From Pseudomonas matsuisoli (GTDB lineage: Bacteria; Pseudomonadota; Gammaproteobacteria; Pseudomonadales; Pseudomonadaceae), in the NCBI RefSeq assembly GCF_014647635.1, contig NZ_BMPO01000005.1, positions 62,001 through 126,000 on the forward strand: DNA of 64,000 nt, written 5' to 3'. Below are positions 58,516 to 64,000 of the stretch, piece by piece (the first letter of the stretch is position 1; each line of letters opens with the position of its first letter). The notes under the pieces were generated by a model. That model searched no databases and had not been told where the DNA came from. It saw only the letters and a program-made list of their open reading frames with translations. A program made the translations under genes and the position numbers.

Positions 58516-60429
58516 TCAAGTCGCCAGATAGGACGACCGGGTCAAGCCGAGTCGCAGGGCATCCAGATACTGCGTGCGCTCTTTGGCGGGAAGGCCCGAG
58601 CTGGCCACTTTGTCACGGTAATAGCCCATCAACTCCTCAGGAGACAGGTGCACGTAACGCAGCATGTCCTCGATCGTGTCATGGGTCTCGATCCCTTCGT
58701 GGTAAACGCTGCCGTCATCGCGCTGGAAGATATTCACCGAGTCCGTGTCACCGAACAGGTTGTGCATGTCACCAAGAATTTCTTGATACGCCCCCACCAG
58801 GAACACGCCCATCAGGTAATCCTCGCCCGGGCGCACTTCGTGAACGCGCAAGCTCGTCTCGATGCTTTGCTCATCGACGTACTGCTTGATCTTGCCGTCG
58901 GAATCGCAGGTCAGGTCCTGCAACACCGCACGCCGCAGGGGCTCTTCGTCCAACCGCTGCAACGGAATGATCGGCAGAATCTGGTCGATCGCCCAGGTAT
59001 CCGGCAGGCTCTGGAAGACGGAGAAATTACAGATGTACTTGTCGGCAAGCTTGTCGTTCAGCTCGTCCAACACCTGCCGGTGCGAACGCTGACGCGCCTT
59101 GAGCTGGTCGTAAAGCTTGCGGCAAATGGCGAAATAGCACTGCTCGCCCATCGCCTTGTGGCGCAGGTTGAGCTTACCCGCGGAATACTGTGCCGAGACC
59201 TCTTCAGCGAAGTGAGTGGCGCGCCAGTAGGTTTCTGCCACCATCTCCGGATCATTAGGACCGAGTAGATCCAGCAGCGCCTTCAACGCTTCTGGATATT
59301 CCTCGCTCGGGTCGACCTCGGGCTCTTCGTCGTTGTGACGCTCGATGTCGGTCACCTGAACCACCAGCACCGCGTGGTGCGCGGTCATGGCGCGGCCGCT
59401 TTCGGAAAAGATATGCGGATGTGGCAACTCTTGGCGGTCGCAGAACTCTTTGAGCATGTCCACAACGGTCGCGGCGTAGTCGTCCATGTCGTAATTGATG
59501 GAACTGGCATTGCGCGAATGCGTGCCATCGTAGTCGACACCCAGGCCGCCCCCGACATCCACGTGATCCACGGGCAGACCCAACGCACGCAATTCTCCGT
59601 AATAACGAATCGCTTCGCGGAAGCCGCGGCGGTAGTCCGCAATGTTGGCGATCTGCGAGCCCATATGGAAATGCAGCAGGCGTACGCCCTGTTCCAGGCC
59701 TGCCTCACGAAAGCGATCGACGACCGATAGCAGTTGCGCGGCGGACAGTCCGAACTTCGATTTCTCGCCGCCCGTATCGGCCCACTTGGACGACGACAGC
59801 GAAGACAATCGCACCCGCAGTCCCACCTGGGGCAACACATCCAGTGCGGCTGCCTCCTCGATCACCAGTTGAACCTCGGACTCCTTCTCGATCACGATGA
59901 AGACGTTGTGCCCGAGCTTTTGGCCCATCAGCGCCAGGCGGATGAACTCGCGATCCTTGTAGCCATTGCAGACGATGGTCCCCCCACGCGGCGACAAGGC
60001 CAGGACCGCCAGCAGCTCGGGTTTGGATCCGGCTTCAAGACCAATGGATACGTTCTGTGTGGCGATGATATTTTCCACCACCGCTTCCTGCTGGTTGACC
60101 TTGATCGGATAGAGCGCGGTGTACTGGCTCTGGTATTCGAGCCGCTGGATATTCGCGTCGAACGCCCCCGTGAGCTGCCGCACGCGGTCCTGCAGGATGT
60201 CCGGAAAGCGCACCAACAGCGGCAGCGAAAGCCCGGAAGAACGCAGCTCGTCGAGCACCGACGAAAAGTCGATGGGTTGGTCGGCGTTGCGATTGGGCCG
60301 GATTTCCACGCGCCCTTGATCGCTCAGCGAGAAATAGCCGGCGCCCCAGTGGCGTATGCCATAAACGCTGCGGCTATCGGCCACGGTCCAGCTACTGCCA
60401 TCGTCCTTTCGCGTACGTCGTGCGGACAT
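58516..60429 (-). CDS. speA: biosynthetic arginine decarboxylase
   Basis: The 637-residue PLP enzyme (fold type III) converts arginine to agmatine for putrescine synthesis. The PLP-binding lysine is in YPIKVNQQE (Lys110). Other motifs: [56 protein letters not shown], and C-terminal [20 protein letters not shown]. Length is normal. It lies 93 bp downstream of yciH on the same strand. Confidence 0.97.
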   Translation of the reverse strand: MSARRTRKDDGSSWTVADSRSVYGIRHWGAGYFSLSDQGRVEIRPNRNADQPIDFSSVLDELRSSGLSLPLLVRFPDILQDRVRQLTGAFDANIQRLEYQSQYTALYPIKVNQQEAVVENIIATQNVSIGLEAGSKPELLAVLALSPRGGTIVCNGYKDREFIRLALMGQKLGHNVFIVIEKESEVQLVIEEAAALDVLPQVGLRVRLSSLSSSKWADTGGEKSKFGLSAAQLLSVVDRFREAGLEQGVRLLHFHMGSQIANIADYRRGFREAIRYYGELRALGLPVDHVDVGGGLGVDYDGTHSRNASSINYDMDDYAATVVDMLKEFCDRQELPHPHIFSESGRAMTAHHAVLVVQVTDIERHNDEEPEVDPSEEYPEALKALLDLLGPNDPEMVAETYWRATHFAEEVSAQYSAGKLNLRHKAMGEQCYFAICRKLYDQLKARQRSHRQVLDELNDKLADKYICNFSVFQSLPDTWAIDQILPIIPLQRLDEEPLRRAVLQDLTCDSDGKIKQYVDEQSIETSLRVHEVRPGEDYLMGVFLVGAYQEILGDMHNLFGDTDSVNIFQRDDGSVYHEGIETHDTIEDMLRYVHLSPEELMGYYRDKVASSGLPAKERTQYLDALRLGLTRSSYLAT

Positions 60430-60522
60430 CGATTACCCCTTGAAAAAAACGGTTCCGTCGACGCGTCGTCGTCCGGCTTTATAGAAGTGTGGACCTATTC
60501 AGACCATCGGAGTTTGAAACGC

Positions 60523-60867
60523 TCAGCCGCCGGATTTCTTCGCCTTGAAACCGCGCGCCTGCAATTCACCAATGAGCAGCTCGACATGCTCCCCTTGGAT
60601 TTCGATAACGCCGTCCTTTAAAGCGCCGCCTGTGCCGCAACGTTTTTTCAGTGCGCTGGCCAGCGTTTTCAACTCTTCTCCCGCCAAAGGCACCCCACTG
60701 ATGGTAGTCACGGTCTTGCCACCGCGGCCTTTACTTTCCCGGCGCACTCTCGCGATGCCATCACCTGCAGGTGCTGCTTCCTCGGTCGGTTGTGGCTTGA
60801 TACGACCTAGGTCGGTCGAATAGACGAGACCGCCCAGGTCGGACAGGGAATTGCTCTTCTTGACCAT
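60523..60867 (-). CDS. yciH: SUI1/eIF1-like translation factor YciH
   Basis: The 114-residue protein has the SUI1 domain (about 48-114; GVPLAGEELKTLASALKKRCGTGGALKDG, then IQGEHVELLIGEL). YciH can act as an initiation-fidelity factor. Order yciH then speA on the minus strand matches P. aeruginosa (PA4840-PA4839). Confidence 0.95.
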   Translation of the reverse strand: MVKKSNSLSDLGGLVYSTDLGRIKPQPTEEAAPAGDGIARVRRESKGRGGKTVTTISGVPLAGEELKTLASALKKRCGTGGALKDGVIEIQGEHVELLIGELQARGFKAKKSGG

Positions 60868-60990
60868 GGGCTACTCCTTCGCGGATCGGCGATCGAGGTT
60901 CGTAATTGGCGCCGAAGTGTAATGGCTATCGCGAACCGCATCAGCCCTGGCGACCATTAAGGCCTTTGAAAAGAAGAATATGTCGCATCG

Positions 60991-61527
60991 TTATCGATCG
61001 GCGAGATAACACTGCAAAGCGACGAGCGAGTCGGGGCAGTACAGACGTTTTTCGGTATCGGTCAGTACGTCCTCCAGCGGCATGAACCAAGCGGCCTGCA
61101 CCTCCTCGGGCTGAACACGCAGCGGTGCATCGGACACGGCAGAAAACACCGCCCCCCACAGCCGATTACCTGGCTCATCGAAGAAAAATCGGCCATGCGA
61201 ACGGAGCATGGTCCCAGCAATGCCCAGTTCTTCCTCCAGCTCGCGCGCGGCACAAACGTCATAGCTTTCGTGCTCGCCAACCATGCCGCCAGCCGTGACA
61301 TCGAAATAGGCCGGATAAACCGCCTTGCTGGCCGTACGCTGATGGACGCACAGGCGTCCATGCGTGTCGAACAGCAAGACGAATGTGCCGCGACCAATCA
61401 ATCCTTTCGCGCGTAACTCGGCGCGGGGCATGCCACCTTGCAACACATCGTGCTCGTCGACCCGGGCGATTCGCTCCTGATCGGAGGCTGCACGGTGAGC
61501 TGCCTCATCCGACACATGCGTGATCAT
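60991..61527 (-). CDS. NUDIX hydrolase
   Basis: The 178-residue protein has a complete NUDIX box (GMVGEHESYDVCAARELEEELGI, 81-103, matching GX5EX7REUXEEXGU). The surrounding sequence (HRAASDQERIARVDEHD, VHQRTASKAVYPAYFD) is like the isopentenyl-diphosphate isomerase/YfcD group. It may hydrolyse a nucleoside diphosphate derivative. Its start overlaps the DUF2333 stop by 4 bp (ATGA). Confidence 0.93.
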   Translation of the reverse strand: MITHVSDEAAHRAASDQERIARVDEHDVLQGGMPRAELRAKGLIGRGTFVLLFDTHGRLCVHQRTASKAVYPAYFDVTAGGMVGEHESYDVCAARELEEELGIAGTMLRSHGRFFFDEPGNRLWGAVFSAVSDAPLRVQPEEVQAAWFMPLEDVLTDTEKRLYCPDSLVALQCYLADR

Positions 61528-62591
61528 CCCTGCGACAACAGATTACGCAGGTCGATGATCGCCGCATTGGCGCGGGAGATGTAGTTCGCCATGACCAGCG
61601 AGTGGTTGGCGAGGATTCCGTAACCGCTACCGTTGAGAACGACCGGGCTCCACAGCGTCTCCTGCGACGACTCCAATTCGCGAATGATCTGCCGCACGCT
61701 GATCGTGGCGTTTTTCTGCGCGAGCACGTCGGCAAAGTCCACCTCGACGGCGCGCAACAGCTGCGCCAGCGCCCAGGCCTGGCCGCGCGCTTCATAAAAA
61801 ACGTTATCGATCTGCAACCAAGCGGTTTCTACCGTTTCCTCGCGGACATTTGGCGCTACACCAGGCTTCACGTCATCTGGATCGAGGTTGGCATTGGTAT
61901 CGAGTCGGACGCGGCCAACACTGGCTGAGAGCCGCTGCGACAGCGAGCCCAGGCGCGTGGCGACGTCGCCCAGCCAGTTGTTCAGGTTATCGGCGCGAGT
62001 ATAGAACTGCGCCGAGCCTTGTGCCGTGCCGGTCAAACGCGCCTGATAGCGATCCAGCAACTGGATGCCTTCTCGGTATTGCGACTCGGACGATGGCAGA
62101 GCCCAGCTGCGGTGATCGAAATTGAAGCGCGGCTCGGCGAGCGACAGGTCTGGATCCTCGGCTGATTGCGACTGCGAGCGCGCGAAATCCTTACGCAACG
62201 CACGGGCGAGATCGCGTACCTGCACCAGTACGCCATATTCCCAGCTCGGCATGTTGTCGAGCCATAGACCAGGAGGCGTGACGTCGTTCGACAGGTAGCC
62301 ACCTGGCTTGTCCAGCAACGTCGTGGCGACCTGCTTCAGGGTCTCGACCAGCGTATACCCGGTCGTGACCTGGCGACCACTCGCCTGTGCGGCCTCGCGC
62401 GCGTGCTGTTGAACCGAAAACGGCTCGGGCGTACGGCTCCAATACATGCCAAGCACGATGCAGATCACGAGGTACAACGCGATCAGGCCGCCCAGACCCA
62501 GCATCAATCCGCGACTGGCACTGCTACGGGCGGAGACCTTTCCTTCCGGCGTTGTCGAGTCGGTCGTGCGTCTACGTTTCCAGTCCAGCAT
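61524..62591 (-). CDS. DUF2333-family membrane protein
   Basis: The 355-residue protein has one N-terminal membrane helix (about 30-52) and a periplasmic helical domain of unknown function (about 60-350). The family call is by synteny with the PA4842-like gene and length. It is the first gene of the DUF2333-NUDIX-yciH-speA run on the minus strand, divergent from gcbA. Confidence 0.85.
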   Translation of the reverse strand: MLDWKRRRTTDSTTPEGKVSARSSASRGLMLGLGGLIALYLVICIVLGMYWSRTPEPFSVQQHAREAAQASGRQVTTGYTLVETLKQVATTLLDKPGGYLSNDVTPPGLWLDNMPSWEYGVLVQVRDLARALRKDFARSQSQSAEDPDLSLAEPRFNFDHRSWALPSSESQYREGIQLLDRYQARLTGTAQGSAQFYTRADNLNNWLGDVATRLGSLSQRLSASVGRVRLDTNANLDPDDVKPGVAPNVREETVETAWLQIDNVFYEARGQAWALAQLLRAVEVDFADVLAQKNATISVRQIIRELESSQETLWSPVVLNGSGYGILANHSLVMANYISRANAAIIDLRNLLSQG

Positions 62592-62984
62592 CGTTAAGTC
62601 CTTAGCTCTATTGCGCGTTCGACCACTGCGCGCGGGCGGTGGTTGCCATGGTCGGGACTATATAGGACATCACCGGCATAGCGCAGTTTGCAGGGTGTCT
62701 CGAAACCATGGCTTACATTTATAGATGCATCCTCGTTTTCCCGGGCCGCGCAACGGATGATGATGGCTCCAGCCAGCGGACCGACGGCTAGCGATCCCAC
62801 GGTAGCGAGCCATGTCAGCGAAGAGGCTGATTCGACCAGGCAGTCTCGGTCCCGAAAAAACTCAACCCTCGCTTACCGTACGGCGACCAAATCATCGCCA
62901 CTCGGCTGACCGCTCTCACGCTGACAGAGGCGAGCAGTGATAGCATCCAGACACTACTGCAACTGCGACGCCCTCGGACGATTT
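62592..62984. other. divergent intergenic region, 393 bp
   Basis: The gap separates the DUF2333 gene (minus) from gcbA (plus). A TATAGT hexamer lies on the minus strand near 62660, with a weak -35, as a possible DUF2333 promoter. I see no convincing hairpin or repeat. A 73-codon frame at 62688-62909 is not convincing. Confidence 0.5.
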
Positions 62985-64000
62985 ATGAAGGATTCAGAAG
63001 GCCCTGACCTCGATCGCCTCAAACAACATTTTGCCCAACGCGTCGTGCACCAGGCACGGCAAGTGCTGGATCAATGGCAGTACGTCCAGACGACTCAGTG
63101 GACCACCCAGACCTACACGGACCTCAGTGAGGCGACGACGCTGCTCGCCCGTTATTCGACGCGTTTCGATCAGCAGGAACACTTGGCCATTGCCCATGCG
63201 ATCGCGCGGCGCCTAGTGGTCATTAGGGAGAACCAAGGCCGCCTACGCAGCGAAGACATCAGCGCACTGAGCCAATCGATGCAGCAACTGTCCCGAACAG
63301 GACTGCGCCAGGGTGACCGTCCTGATCAAGCGCTGCAGCTGTCATTGCGGAAACCCGTCTACGTAGGTCTGGCGGACCGCGAACAAGCGGAACGTTTGTG
63401 CCGCCAACTCAACTATTTCGGCGTACTCGCCTTGACCTGCGACGATCCCCAGCACTTTCATCGCGTCATGAGAGAGCGTCACCCTGCAGTCATGGTGCTG
63501 GAGACTGACTTTGGCGGCGTCGGCGAAGGCATCCGGCTTGCCGAAGACGTGCAAAAGGGACGCGAACGCAAACTACCCGTGTTGTTCTTCAGCCACGAAG
63601 AAACCGACACGCCAACCCGCTTGGCCGCTGCGCGGGCCGGTGGCGAGGAGTTCTACACCGTCACGCTGGATGCGGCTTCCGTTTTGGAGAAAGTCGAAGA
63701 ACTGACACGAATCGCGCACCAGGAACCATTGCGGGTACTGATCATCGACGACTCGCGCGCCCAGGCGCTGCATACCGAACGCGTGCTGAACAGTGGCGGC
63801 ATCGTGACCAGCACCCTGCTCGATCCGATCGGCGCCATGGATGCATTGGCCGCATTTCAGCCGGACCTGATCATTCTCGACATGTACATGCCCGGCTGCA
63901 TTGGCACCGAGCTGGCGAAGGTCATCCGCCAGCACGAGCGCTACGTCAGCGTCCCCATTATTTACCTGTCCTCGGAAGGCGACCTCGACAAGCAGCTGGA
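62985..64000 (+). CDS. gcbA: GcbA-like receiver-containing diguanylate cyclase (5' part, cut by window end)
   Basis: The 338 visible codons encode an N-terminal helical region (about 1-115), a degenerate receiver (about 120-235, VMVLETDFGGVG without the usual acidic pocket), and a canonical receiver (about 248-338, VLIIDDSRAQ and LIILDMYMPG with phosphoacceptor Asp near residue 299). The expected GGDEF domain lies beyond the window. Position next to DUF2333-NUDIX-yciH-speA matches gcbA (PA4843), which makes c-di-GMP for attachment. The stop is not seen; the start at 62985 has only a weak site. Confidence 0.82.
   Translation, partial: MKDSEGPDLDRLKQHFAQRVVHQARQVLDQWQYVQTTQWTTQTYTDLSEATTLLARYSTRFDQQEHLAIAHAIARRLVVIRENQGRLRSEDISALSQSMQQLSRTGLRQGDRPDQALQLSLRKPVYVGLADREQAERLCRQLNYFGVLALTCDDPQHFHRVMRERHPAVMVLETDFGGVGEGIRLAEDVQKGRERKLPVLFFSHEETDTPTRLAAARAGGEEFYTVTLDAASVLEKVEELTRIAHQEPLRVLIIDDSRAQALHTERVLNSGGIVTSTLLDPIGAMDALAAFQPDLIILDMYMPGCIGTELAKVIRQHERYVSVPIIYLSSEGDLDKQL

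Noticed and set aside
60459..60468. A 10-bp palindrome CGACGCGTCG upstream of speA
   Set aside because: Short and GC-rich; too likely by chance to call an operator.
62688..62909. A 73-codon plus-strand frame in the DUF2333-gcbA gap
   Set aside because: No binding site, no domain and Ser/Arg-rich low-complexity content.

Overview
The window is high-GC chromosomal DNA from a gammaproteobacterium of the Pseudomonas lineage. Gene order rplI-rpsR-rpsF, rlmB-rnr-tRNA-purA-hisZ, hflC-hflK-hflX-hfq-miaA-mutL-amiB-tsaE-nnr-queG-orn-rsgA-motB-motA-HDOD-rhodanese-psd-fimX-serB is the one I recall from Pseudomonas aeruginosa (about PA4932 to PA4961). The right end matches a second block, speA-yciH-NUDIX-DUF2333-gcbA (about PA4839 to PA4843). 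The REP families (GTAGGAGC..., GTAGGGCGGG..., TGTGGGAGC...) also fit Pseudomonas; a stutzeri-like (Stutzerimonas) species is plausible but cannot be proved from this sequence.

Layout. 1-2.1 kb: minus-strand ribosomal operon (S6, S18, membrane protein, L9). 2.3-4.8 kb: a two-receiver hybrid histidine kinase placed inside the otherwise conserved block. 5-8.3 kb: rlmB and rnr. 8.5 kb: tRNA-Leu(CAG) with a strong promoter and a terminator. 8.7-11.3 kb: purA and hisZ. 11.5-21.7 kb: a nine-gene minus-strand run from the NAD(P)HX repair gene through tsaE, amiB, mutL, miaA, hfq and hflX to hflKC, ending at a clear intrinsic terminator. 21.7-27.8 kb: queG, orn, a membrane-anchored methyltransferase, rsgA and the flagellar stator genes motAB. 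28-38.6 kb: an HDOD protein, rhodanese, psd, a PilZ-like protein, fimX, serB and a YtjB/AhpA-like membrane protein.

38.6-57 kb is more accessory in character: a GH15 glucanohydrolase/trehalase-like gene coupled to a short-chain dehydrogenase, a periplasmic PilJ-domain protein, a small lipoprotein with an AlgU-like promoter, an exporter-like set (HlyD plus two ABC-2 permeases) lacking an ATPase, a deoxyribosyltransferase-like protein, a ChaA-like antiporter, a copper-handling operon (DUF2946, PCu(A)C, DUF2946, PepSY), a MaoC-like protein, a MazG-like pyrophosphohydrolase, cmoM, two DUF4136 lipoproteins, and a DMT transporter. 57-64 kb: a MATE exporter, speA, yciH, a NUDIX hydrolase, a DUF2333 protein and the 5' part of gcbA, which runs off the window.

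c-di-GMP, motility and surface life recur (motAB, fimX, HDOD, PilZ-like, PilJ-like, gcbA). The most unusual structural signals are a 148-bp MITE-like element at 51.3 kb, several REP/REPIN elements, one of which forms the 3' end of the PepSY coding sequence, and the ATPase-less exporter. I found no phage, integron, CRISPR array or biosynthetic cluster.
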